From Lojkania enalia (Eukaryota; Ascomycota; Dothideomycetes; Pleosporales), in the NCBI GenBank assembly GCA_010094045.1, contig ML986626.1, forward strand, positions 62,001 through 126,000: a stretch of 64,000 nucleotides of DNA. Direction: 5' to 3'. The notes beneath the pieces were generated by a model. The model was given only the letters and a program-made list of their open reading frames with translations. It was not told the DNA's origin and did no database searches. This document shows, piece after piece, positions 10,404 to 20,540 of the stretch (within the stretch, counting starts at the first letter, position 1; each line of letters opens with the position of its first letter). The position numbers and the translations under genes are program-made.

Positions 10404-12872
10404 ATCGTTAAAGCATGCAACGAGTAGGGGGTTGGGGTGGTGGTCTTGGCCTAGTGTCTAGCATTGGAAAATCGGGGATATACAGATATTTGAAGTACGT
10501 CTGTTAGCAGATTCCCAATCCCAAAATTGCTGTTTTGGGCAAGAGCCTTAGGACCCGAACGCACTAGACATGCAAGATGTTAAAAAAAATTGAATAGATA
10601 CCTTCTTTCGGGGAACGTTTGTACTGGCGGAACGTAAAATTCTTCATGGTTGCAGCTAAATACGTGAATGGCCTTGCTTTGTCTTCCTGTCTGTCAATTT
10701 ATCATGTCAAGAACAAGTAAACCGATTGGATGCGTTACCAGGCTGGAAGTTTGCTGTGCTTGTTGATGCAACGTAGTCTCACTGGTGGTCCACACTGGAA
10801 GAGTGATTTTGTGTGCTTTTAACTGGTTTTGTTGTTCTATGCAGGAGAACTTCTGAAGGTTGCGTCCTCAGGCCCAATCGAGTGTCGTCAGCGTAGGCGC
10901 AGTCAGCTGTGTGTGTGCTGACAGATGTCCAGATCGTCGCTCGCAAGAAGGTTGCGCTTGCTCCTGACCGGCTGATCACTCATCAGGATCGACAAAAGGG
11001 GTTAGGCTGAGAGGCTGAGCCTAAAGTATCCTGGCATACTTTGTTCGCAACGTACAGGCGACGGGCCGAAACAACAGCGAAACCGTGTATCTCAGCCTCG
11101 CGAATGTTTAAAGTTTCTTTCAAGCAAGTAACTTTGTTCCCGTGCCAAGGAATAAATTCCAGGGCGCTTTATATTTGCATTTATGTTGTGGATGGCGCAT
11201 AGAAGTGCATTGTATCCATCCATAAATAATATCCAGTCGGATTCGCCCCGAACTGCATAGAATTTAGGTTCCCGCCCCACTCAATAAACTTGAACTGGCT
11301 TTCCACCATCGCGACGGCTCTCCCGCCTCTGGCGATCACTGAGCCTAGCCATCTTCGCCAATAGCCTTCATGAGCGCATACATTTGTATCACCTGACCGC
11401 TTACGACATTAGCGGATGAGTAAGACCTCTATACTCTCTCTGTGGGGTCGTTCTGATTCGGCTGCTGCATAGCTTCGTAATCACTCACTAACGTAAATAC
11501 TACGTTGGGAGGCTGTGTAGTACTAACGAATACCGAAAACAAAAAAAATTTAATAGGATAGACGCAAGACCGGTGCGAATATCAAATTTATTCTAGCTCG
11601 CATGAACTCCGACGGTATGATTATATCAAGATCGAACTTGTCAAATACGTTGTTGTTAGGTCTTTCATCGATAAGAAAACTAAGTTGAATCAATGGGGCA
11701 GGTCCAAAACCTCAATCAAAGTTGCCCGGCCAGTTAGGCATCGTAATAGTGACCAATAATCCCGCGAAGGAGAGATAAGGGTGCTCGCGAGCTTAAAGAG
11801 CACCCAGGTCCAGCGCTCAGGCTACAGACCAATTGATTCCTACCCATCACACACCCAGCATTTCAACAGATCCGCAATCTACGCTGCGCCACACACCAGC
11901 CATTCCAACCCCGCCATCTCCATGCAGGGACACTCGCTTGCCGGGGCGTAACTCAATCTCATCCGATCAACCCAAGCCAGATCCTTGGTATCGGTACGCC
12001 CGTATGCTGCACTACATATTACTCCGTTGTGGGAAATATACCGAGCACACGGACATCGAGTCAATGGTAACGCAGGATCCAAGGCAGATGCGATCAGCTC
12101 AATGCCCGCAAGATGATGAATCGCCGGAGAATTTTAAAATTCGTAGGAATAGGGATGAAGGAGATTAATTATCACTATGCTGGGCTGTGTTTACCACATT
12201 ACAAACCAAATTATTTATTCCAAGGTGCTGCACCGCCATGCTATGTCGTGCCACCTCGCTTCTGCCTTGTCATTGAAAACATGTCCTCCGTATAGACATC
12301 AATGAAAAAGATTATCGAGCTATAAGCCACACCCCGACTGTAGACCACAAGAAACCAGCCACGCACCACGCCCAGCGACACCAAAAAGCCAAAACACCAG
12401 CTCCAGTCTCGTATACAGGCTTACGCCAAGACACTGCCTGTTACATACAAGGGGGCTAAATCACATCTATTCGAGACCTCCGTACTCTGTATATCTGTAC
12501 AACGATGACCCGCAAGACAAGTGCGGCTGAAGGACGCGAGCGAGCGACGCGTCCAACACCGCCAAGAGCTGTGTCATTTTCCATTTCAGTCCTAGCTGCT
12601 CTGCTTAAACCCATCCTCTTCATTTAACATTCACATTCATTAAAACATGTTTGGCCCCTCCGTGACGAACGAAACGTTAGAATTACAGGTTATCATGTAT
12701 TGTATAGTCATTTCCCCACCCATTAAGGGGGCCAATCTCTTGTAGACCCCCCGCCCGTAGCCCAGGTTTTTGCCTCATCATGATTGTCCAGAACGCCACG
12801 CTGAGTTGTTAAATAATATGCCTATTCCAATGCTGTTGCCCGATAAAGTAATACCAATCCTTCTCTTCATTA
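10404..12872. other. Long intergenic region between the bZIP gene and the wall-protein gene
   Basis: About 2.5 kb with no gene I can support. It holds the bZIP promoter (right of 10403) and the 3' end of the wall-protein gene (left of 12873). Short frames at 10779-10979, 11092-11280 and 11833-12168 show no domains, and most lack convincing starts. An A8 run lies near 11540. Confidence 0.4.
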
Positions 12873-15800
12873 TTACAAAAACATCATTAGCCATCCCGTT
12901 ACGCCTATTAGGAGACCTTCTGCCCATTTATCCACCCGATTTCCTCTTCCAGCAGCGCCACCTTCCTTTTGGGTAACTCCGATACCGCTCGCAATGAAAT
13001 TACCAGGCGCTCGTTGAGTCGTCGTTGAGCTCCTTGAGCTTACACCAGTACTAGCGCTCTTCGAGGATGACTTTGTGGTCGTCGCGCTGTTGCTTGCTGG
13101 TAGCCTTGGTATTGAGCTAGTCTTGCCGTTAATCACGAGGGCCGTACCGTCAGGATCTAGTGAGTATGTCGTCCCATCGATAGTGATAGCTTCGCCTGGT
13201 TTAATTGTCGTTCCCTCGCCGAGCACGTATTCAGTGGTTCCATCGCGAACCGTGGCCGAGTAGGTCTTTCCATCGATTGTGAGGGCTGGCGCGGTAGTGA
13301 TCAAGCCCTGGTTGAGTGTGGATGTGACTCCATTGATGATAACGACAGAGCCGGATGCGGATGCCGGCATTGAAAGAGTGGTTCCATCTATGACAAGTTT
13401 TCCTCCGGGAGTGAGTGTTTCGCCAGGTCCAAATATAAAGGCTGTCGTTCCATCTATTACAGTCGCTGTAGCGGAATTGCTTTCTAGAGTGAGAATCGGA
13501 AGGCCTCCGGCATTAAGAGTGGAAGTCACGCCGTTGACCACAATAGTGGATCCTGATCCATCGGTAGGCAGACTGAATGTGGTTCCATCGACCGTAATTA
13601 TTCCACCGGGTGTAAGCGTCTGCCCTGGAGCTAGAATAAATTGCGTTGTTCCATCGATCACGGTAGCCGTAACTGATTGACTGTCGAGTGTAAGTACGGG
13701 GTTTCCTTGAGCCTGCAATGTCGACGTCACCCCGTTCACGACAATCGTTGAGCCCGAGCTGTCAGCGGGAAGGCTGAAAGTAGTACCATCCACAGTGAGG
13801 ACGCCGCCGGGAGTGAGGGTCTGGCCTGGCGCAATGACGAAGCCTGTGGAGCCACCAATGACGGTAGCGGAAACAGTGTGGCCATTTACAGTAATGGCAG
13901 GCGCATCGGTGACCACTTGGCCGTTCTCAATTGTTTGCGTGACACCGTTGATTACTGCAATAGTCCCGCTGGGTCCTAAGCTCAGTGTGCTCCCGTCAAC
14001 TGTGATTGCTGACCCCCCAGGAGTAAGCGTTTGTGTACCGACAACAAATTGACCTTGCGAGTTAGCAGTAATTTTATTTTCCCCAACCGTAAGCACTGGC
14101 GGTCCAGTCGGAACAGGGGTTTGATATATGTCGATTGTGCTATCTCCTACAACAATCTTGGAACCACTCGCGCTAGAAGGCACTGAAACCACAACTCCGT
14201 TTGTCGTGATGACCTGGCCGGGCGTTAAAGTTTTCGTACCGAACATGATGTTATTGTTCTCCTGCTGATTTTGTTGTTGATTCTGATCCGGGCGCGCAGT
14301 GTTTTGCTGACCCGGTTGAGTTGGTCGAGCAGGCTTCACCCAGACTGCATTGTCTCCAATGGTGACAGTCTGTCCCGAATTGGGTCGTTGCTGAGGGCCG
14401 CCCGTGGGGACATTGCCAGGTTCATTGGTGTTTCCGGGTTGTATTCTTGAATGGGGTTTCTCGTCTGTGGGTTTAGGATCTGGGACGTGTTGGTCTGTAG
14501 GACCGGGGTCTGGCTTATTTGTAGGTGGGTCGATGTTATCAGTAGGCCCAGGAGGTGTATACTCAGTTGTTGAGCATCGCAAGCAGCCCCTTATGGTTAT
14601 GTGGGTTGACGTTGATGATAGAGTCTTGCTAATGTATGTACTGGTAGGTGTAAGCGTACCGTCCTCGGGTACAGCTGACGTAAACCCTGTTTTATGCGGA
14701 GTGCTAGGGGGCATTGAATTACCAAGGGTGGGATGCGGTTCCATAGTAGCAATAGTGGATTCTCCGGGAAAAGGCATAGTAAAGGTTACAGGTAAAGGCG
14801 GACGAAGGGTGCAGGTTGCAATATCTGATCCACTGAATGCTTCTATAATTGAAGGATCCTGCTTGAGGAAACCGATCATTTCCGGAGGAATTGATAAAGG
14901 AACGTCACTGGGGAGCGCTGGAGCGCCACTTGTGTAAGTAAGAATCATAAAGCGCTGGATATCCTCCGTGTTTGTGGGGTTCACATTAAGGAAGGTAACG
15001 TCGTTCCCACAGGTTGGGTTGGACACAGTTGTGGGAAAGGGCTGTATCTGCATATCATCCGTTGTAGTCGGGCTTGGAAGGTCGAAATCCAAGCCGCCAT
15101 AGAGATCGAAGTATGCCACATAGGTTGGACCGGCAATTCTGCCTACATTAGCCAGAGAATGCCAAGGAGAAGGCATACATACAAAGTCACAGTTGTGTCA
15201 TAAGCGGGTACCCAAGTAAAGTATGGGGTGGTGTGCGTGATGGTTTCATTAGCGGTACCGATCACGGTTTGAGTCTGATTGAGAGTCCTAGATGTTGTAA
15301 TAATAGTATCGATAGCAGTGTTGTTATCCATGTACGTTATAGTCTCGTATAACACGGTTTCGGTAACAACTACGCTTGTCCACACAGTATCCTGCTCCTT
15401 TTCAACAAAGAATGTCGAAGTTGGATTGAGCGCCTCAAGGACACAGCCCGTACATAGAGATACTGGAGACGTAGAGCCGTTTGTAGCAGTTGACGGGCTC
15501 CATGTGCTGGTACCGGACGTGGTGCTGTTTAGCAATGTCGTATATACTGAGGATGATCCAGATGAGACTGATGTGCTAGTTGAAGCTGACGATGACGTTG
15601 ACGATGTTGACGACGTTGACGACGATGATGGTGACGATGATGGTGATGATGATGACGATGATGATGACGATGATGATGTTGATGTGGAAGAAGTTTGGGA
15701 GACCAAAGTACTTCCCGACAACAGTGATGATAGAGTCAATGATTGTATCGAAGAGCTTGACGAAGAAAAGGTGCTCCCAGACAGAAGAGATGATGAGTTG

Positions 15801-15977
15801 ACTGTTTCGATCAGCTAAAGTCAAAAAGAAAATATGTCGGACAACAAACATCCTAAGCGTCGTTAGCGGAAGTCGGGACGAAAGTATTGTGGCAAACTCA
15901 CTTCTAATGTGCACATGTGGGCTGGCGTTGGCGAAGGCTGCCAGAAGAGCAGAGCCGAGAAAGGCGTGACTCCGCAT
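12873..15977 (-). CDS. Ser-rich, tandem-repeat cell-wall protein, probably GPI-anchored
   Basis: The three exons (15902-15977, 15183-15801, 12873-15138) encode about 986 residues. The N-terminus MRSHAFLGSALLAAFANASP is a signal peptide. It is followed by an SSLLSGST duplicated motif, a run of more than 60 mostly Ser/Thr residues, and a Val/Thr-rich segment with N-glycosylation sites (NNT, NQT, NET). After a Pro/Thr and Gln-rich linker come six repeats of about 65-70 residues, built on LTPGG-x-ITVDGTTFSLP, GSTIVVNGVTSTL and ATVIDGTT motifs. The end has a Ser-rich stretch, a charged segment and the hydrophobic tail LLIGVTGWLMMFL, as in GPI-anchored proteins. Intron 1 uses a CAG acceptor inside ACAGTCAAC to keep the Ser frame. 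It is likely secreted, O-mannosylated and wall-bound; an adhesin role is inference. Confidence 0.82.
15587..15684 (-). repeat. Imperfect trinucleotide tract encoding poly-Ser
   Basis: On the plus strand this is a nearly pure run of GAT, GAC and GTT triplets; on the minus strand it is TCN/ATC, coding Ser with occasional Thr and Pro in the wall-protein gene. It is a low-complexity coding microsatellite, prone to length change by slippage in multiples of three. Confidence 0.85.
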
Positions 15978-17182
15978 GTTTCCCGTTATCTCTGCATGAA
16001 CGAGCGACGGTATGGAAAGAGAGCCGAAAGTAAAAGTCGAGCGAAATATACTCTTTCACACAGCGAAAAGGGAAAAGAGGGTCAGGCCCGTGACGGGCAG
16101 AAGCGCGAGTGTATTTGAACTGGGCACGCAACAGTGGGCTGGTGGAGGCGGACGCCCCTATGAATAGAAAACCCTGTGCGAATCACGCTCAGAGACCTGC
16201 AGCATGGTGAGCCCAGCTGCCAATTCGCCGAGGGCTAAGGCGTCCGCCAATGACGACCTGGTGGCCCATCTCTAGGTGTGGCCGTGCTGTCCGTCGCTGA
16301 AGCCGAGGCGGCGTGCTGCGGCTCGTCCTACTATTGACTTTAATGTCACCGCCGGCGAAGGAGATGGCCGCCGTTTTTCCGAACACTAGTAGCACAGAAT
16401 GCTGGAGCTCTCTAGGCCTGCGCACTTTTGCGGTTTTGCACACTCTGCATGCTCCTGGGCTGACCTGGCCGGTTCTCGTCCTTTTTTGCCTCTTTCGAGC
16501 AACGTCTGTGTGCTGTCGGCAGGGCGTGATTGGGACGGGCCGACTCCTGACAGCGCCGAGGAGTAGGCACTGGGCAGGGGAGATGAGGCTCATCCTGGGG
16601 GCATGTTTCAAGAGCTCGTCGCTCGTCGCTCGCGGAGAGGCATCATTTCTCATTTCCTCGAGTGCTGGGAACAGGCTGGCCGTGTCGGTGAAAGAGGGGT
16701 GACGGAGGGCCGGCAGGCTACGAGGCCAGAGACCGATGTTCCCTGCTGATCTTGCGTTGATTGGCTGCTACCAATTCACCCCCCCGTCCCCGTCTTTGCA
16801 TGGACAAGATCTCAGCCCCAGCATCATTTCTCGTATTCAGCTGGAGCTGGCCTGCACGGACCCGGCCGCCGCTCGTTTGCGCCGAATCACGCCTCTAGCT
16901 CATGGGACGTCGAGCCATGATTTCTCTGGGCCTGATCCAGCCGGCGGGCAGAAGTAAGATCTCTAAAAGCGCCCCATGTAACGTCCATATCGACCCCCTC
17001 CCTCCCAATTTTACGAGGCCCTACCAGTCATCTGCTGTGCAGTGCAACCGTCTCTTCCGACCTCTGCACGTCTACTCCCGATATCCCACTCGTTAGCGGA
17101 GACTACCTCTTCTCTCTTCTCTGTCGTTGACGATCCTGCCATCATGTTGGCCCGTCTAGCCGCATTCTAATCCGTTGTCCAT
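15978..17182. other. Divergent intergenic region between two surface-protein genes
   Basis: About 1.2 kb separates the wall-protein start (minus) from the pepsin-like gene (plus). It should carry both promoters. A CT-rich tract lies at 17101-17125, just upstream of the pepsin-like start. Longer frames at 16189-16653 and 16313-16702 overlap each other on opposite strands and show no domain, so they are not called. Confidence 0.45.
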
Positions 17183-18997
17183 GTGCCTCCGCGCCTTTTG
17201 ATACCCTATATCATTCTTGGTTTCTTGTTTTTGTCGTTTTTCTTCGCACTCGCTTCAACAATGCATCTCGCGCCGCGGGCGACGCCCTCATCGAGTCCTA
17301 TTCCCTATGTAGTTCCTCCCACACAGAAATTCGACGGTAATGACGGGAGCTGGTCGACCTTCAAGATCAGCGTCGGCACACCGGGACAAGAATTCCGGGT
17401 CTTGCCATCCACCCAGAGCGGCGAAACAATTGTGATTGTTCCGGAAGGTTGCCTAGATGGTGATGGCGCTGACTGCCCTAATCAGCGCGGGATCGAGGTG
17501 TTCAACAGCGAGCAGAGTCCCGGTTTTCAACTCAACGCATCCTCGACGTGGTCGACAATAGGACAGTACAGTATGGATTTGGAGGACAGGCTCAACTATT
17601 CTGCGGCGGGCATATTTGGATATGACACGGTCGCCTTAGGTCCAGCCACTGATTCGACGTCGTTATCGCTAGACCACCAGGTCGTTGGTGGAATCCCTCA
17701 TTTGGACTATTGGATGGGCTATTTACCCTTAGGCATCCCGGACTCCAGCTTTTCGAGCTTGAGTCAGTCCATCGACTCCTTCATGTACCAGTTACGAAAT
17801 AGCTCCAAGATACCCAGCCTTTCATTTGCTTATACCGCGGGAGCTAAGTACAGGTTAAAGTCGGTCTTTGGGAGTCTAATAATGGGAGGATATGATTCGA
17901 CAAGATTCAAACCCAACAAAAACCCATTTTCTATTACGTTTTCGTCAGATCCATCACGGCTATTAACAGTCGGTGTGGAATCAATAATGGCCATGAACTC
18001 GCTACAAGGGACATATTCGCTCTCATCAGGCGCACATTTTTCACTTATCGACTCCTCGGTCCCTCATCTCTGGTTACCTCGGCCAATATGCGACAGTTTC
18101 GAAACCGCATTTGGACTAACATACGACCCAACTACAGATCTCTATATTGTAAATGACACAATACATGAAGAGCTCAAGTCCAGGAACCCTTCAGTAACAA
18201 TAAAGCTCGTAAACTCTTTAACCGACACTTCAATAAATTACACAAATATCATCCTCCCGTACGCCGCATTCGATCTCCAAGCCTCATATCCCTTCTATCA
18301 AGATGCCACAAATTATTTTCCGATTCGACGGGCCGCAAATGACACCCAGTACGTCCTCGGCCGGACGCTCCTTCAAGAAGCATACCTCATTGTCGACTAT
18401 GAACGCGCCAACTTCTCGATCGCTCAAGCAGCCTTCCCCGATCCATTACCCGCCCAGAACATTATAACGATTGAACCTCCAGAATCCAGCTCTACAGACA
18501 CCCCTTCGGAAACAAATTCCGGTCTCTCAACTGGAGCGATAGCCGGCATAGCTACAGGAGCCGGCGTCGTTGCACTAATCATCCTTGCTGGCACAATAAT
18601 CTTTTGCCTCCGACGCAGACGCGTAAAGAGCTACGAGCTCGACAATACCCGAATCAGCGAGACTGGGTCCAGCGGCCACATCGCGGCCTCCAAGGTCCAC
18701 CGGCAGAGCCAGGAACCGCAAGAACTAGGCGGCACTCCGCTCACCGAGCTCGCGTCGCCGCACGAAGTCTATCATAAGCCGTTCCTCAGCCCGCAGAACC
18801 CGCCTCAGGAACTCGACACCCCACAGCTCACCCCGCGATGGAGGGAAGTTACAAACTACTACGAGATGGATGGCGAATCGACGGCAAGTCGACCGGGTAG
18901 CAGAGCGCCGAGCCAGCGGCCGAGCGAAGATGGGAGGAATACGGGGACGTCCTTAGGCGTATCCCCGCTCACGATGAATACGAGATATCAGTGTTAA
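17183..18997 (+). CDS. Pepsin-fold (A1 family) surface protein with C-terminal membrane anchor
   Basis: The frame is uninterrupted and encodes up to 604 residues from a GTG at 17183, or 578 from the first ATG at 17261. A hydrophobic signal-like segment (IILGFLFLSFFFALAS) lies upstream of that ATG in the same frame, so the ATG at 17261 would lose it. The extracellular part resembles A1 aspartic proteases: FDGNDGSWSTFKISVGTPGQ, GYDTVALG, LDYWMGYLPLG and GSLIMGGYD. The first catalytic motif reads LPSTQSGET instead of a DTG; the second reads LIDSSVPHLWLP, with DSS. Near the end come an IAGIATGAGVVALIILAG transmembrane segment, an RRRR stop-transfer and a cytoplasmic tail of about 130 residues. 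It is probably not an active protease; a wall sensor or binding role is speculation. The true start is unresolved. Confidence 0.8.
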   Translation: MPPRLLIPYIILGFLFLSFFFALASTMHLAPRATPSSSPIPYVVPPTQKFDGNDGSWSTFKISVGTPGQEFRVLPSTQSGETIVIVPEGCLDGDGADCPNQRGIEVFNSEQSPGFQLNASSTWSTIGQYSMDLEDRLNYSAAGIFGYDTVALGPATDSTSLSLDHQVVGGIPHLDYWMGYLPLGIPDSSFSSLSQSIDSFMYQLRNSSKIPSLSFAYTAGAKYRLKSVFGSLIMGGYDSTRFKPNKNPFSITFSSDPSRLLTVGVESIMAMNSLQGTYSLSSGAHFSLIDSSVPHLWLPRPICDSFETAFGLTYDPTTDLYIVNDTIHEELKSRNPSVTIKLVNSLTDTSINYTNIILPYAAFDLQASYPFYQDATNYFPIRRAANDTQYVLGRTLLQEAYLIVDYERANFSIAQAAFPDPLPAQNIITIEPPESSSTDTPSETNSGLSTGAIAGIATGAGVVALIILAGTIIFCLRRRRVKSYELDNTRISETGSSGHIAASKVHRQSQEPQELGGTPLTELASPHEVYHKPFLSPQNPPQELDTPQLTPRWREVTNYYEMDGESTASRPGSRAPSQRPSEDGRNTGTSLGVSPLTMNTRYQC

Positions 18998-19544
18998 GGA
19001 GTAATTAGACGGGAAAAGGATCTTCGTGTAAATGTTTTTGTTTGATACCATCTGCATACATAGCGCTTGTAATTCTAGCAAAGGACTATATCAGAGTAAT
19101 GAAAGGAGACAGCTTCGCTGCCAGTACAGAAATCACAATTCGAGCTTATCTACAATGCTGGTTGAGAAATGAAACGCCCATCTATTCTCCTCTTTATTTA
19201 GATGTTAAAGCAATGGAAAGATGAAAAGATTCATAAATGAGTCGATTCCGTCCCTCACTAATTAATCTACATTAAAACCGTCTATGCGATGAAGTCGTCC
19301 CATGGATAAACCTATTCCCAACCTCCTCCCCCCGCATCCTTCGTAACCGCTTCTCATACCATCCTCTCAAGCACCCCCGCGCAGCCATACACCACATAAC
19401 CACTTAGCAAAACCTCGCATTCCTCGCTTTCCACCCTTCCCAACGCGCTACACGTGACAACGCGAAACCGCGATTACTGATCCCCGCGTTTGCTGCCTTG
19501 CAGCCAAGCAGACTGCCCAAACCTTCAGAAGCGAAAACAAAGTG

Positions 19545-19550
19545 TATAAA
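19545..19550 (+). promoter_or_regulatory. TATA box candidate for the VOC gene
   Basis: TATAAA is located about 135 bp upstream of the ATG at 19686, at a spacing typical for fungal promoters with a 70-100 nt leader. Support is from the motif only. Confidence 0.4.
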
Positions 19551-19670
19551 GATGCTATATCCACAATTCCACCAACTCCTCAAAACTCCTCTTATGTTGA
19601 AGACCCAACCACAGCCCATTCTCCGGGCCGCCATCAAAGTTTCAAGTTGAATCGAATTGCTTGAAAAATT

Positions 19671-19684
19671 AAAAAAAAAAAAAA
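19671..19684 (+). repeat. A14 run adjoining a start codon
   Basis: Fourteen A residues are followed by C and the ATG of the VOC gene, so the run lies in the 5' leader. Such runs are unstable and affect translation in yeast when long, but no effect is demonstrated here. Confidence 0.9.
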
Positions 19685-19685
19685 C

Positions 19686-20184
19686 ATGTCCTTCGCTCCA
19701 ACCATCTTCGTAAACATCCCCATCACCTCCCTCGAGACTGCGCTCCCATTCTACAAAGCGCTAGGCATGACGCAGAACATGACCTGGTCCTCCGAGGACA
19801 CTGCTTGTACGCTAATCATCCAGCCCCCTCTTCCTCCCCTTCTAAAACTAACAGTTAAAAGGCATGTCCCTCTCCCCCGTCATCAATATAATGCTCATGA
19901 CCACTCCACGCTTCCGCACTTTCCTCCCCCCCACCTCAACCTCTGCCCCAAGTACCCCCCCTACAACCACGGGGAGCCCAATCAAAGCAGCAATCTTCTG
20001 CATCACAGTCACCAGCAAAGAAGCCGTGGACCGGATCCTCGATGCCGCAGAAAAAGCTGGCGGTAGTAAAGATCCGACGAAATTGCCGGAGATGGGTGGC
20101 GGGTATGGGCGCAGCGTTGAGGATATTGACGGGCATTTGTGGGAGGTGGCTTGGATTGGGGGGATGGGTGAGGAAGGCTGCTGA
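19686..20184 (+). CDS. VOC/glyoxalase-fold family protein (147 aa)
   Basis: The two exons (19686-19806, 19862-20184) encode about 147 residues. The N-terminus MSFAPTIFVNIPITSLETALPFYKALGM is the usual opening of small fungal and bacterial glyoxalase/bleomycin-resistance/dioxygenase (VOC) proteins. Splicing gives DTACMSLSPVINIMLMT, the metal-side strand, and the C-terminus YGRSVEDIDGHLWEVAWI carries the conserved DxDGHxWE motif. The intron between 19807 and 19861 is supported because it restores this strand order. The substrate cannot be predicted: the family includes lyases, isomerases and binding proteins without activity. The Pro-rich PPTSTSAPSTPPTTTGSP insert is unusual. Confidence 0.85.
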
Positions 20185-20540
20185 CGCTGAATAGATGCGG
20201 CTAGGTGGGGTTCGAGTTAGGGTTGGTGGCTGGCGTTAGGAAAAGGGAAGGGTGGATGGGTTGTGGAGTGGGAAATTGGTTGATGCGAGGTTAGCAAGTT
20301 CTTTGAAATTCATACTTATCCAGTCCTTTTCCCCTTGCCAAAACACCATCGCTATGCTATGTAATGCCGTGGTATACATCCCGTATGCTACTCGCGGCTC
20401 CAAATTTGTTTTCTTTCAGTGACCGAAACAATTACTTTCACGCATATGAAAATTCACAACCGCATAGTATCCATCATGGCGAGCGGGATCCACTAAGTTG
20501 CATGCCTTCGAACCTCTTGCAATTCCATAATTAGTTTGGT
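20185..20540. other. Convergent 3' region
   Basis: This lies between the 3' ends of the VOC gene (plus) and the signal peptide peptidase gene (minus). Nothing beyond presumed 3' UTR sequence is seen. Confidence 0.5.

Larger units (their letters stand above)
18998..19685. other. Intergenic region upstream of the VOC gene
   Basis: No gene seen. It holds the 3' region of the pepsin-like gene and the promoter of the VOC-fold gene, including a TATAAA at 19545 and a 14-nt A run ending one base before the ATG. Confidence 0.5.

Noticed and set aside
11092..11280. Minus-strand frame starting MGREPKFYAVRG, with KRPGIYS later
   Set aside because: It vaguely recalls the RNase H N-terminal domain, but the spacing and order do not match and there is no continuing RNase H sequence.
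14404..14937. Plus-strand 177-codon frame
   Set aside because: It is the antisense shadow of the wall-protein exon; its Gly/Val-rich composition comes from the complement of Thr/Pro codons.
15279..15818. Plus-strand frame with a long poly-Asp stretch
   Set aside because: This is the reverse of the Ser tract in the wall-protein gene; no start or domain supports expression.
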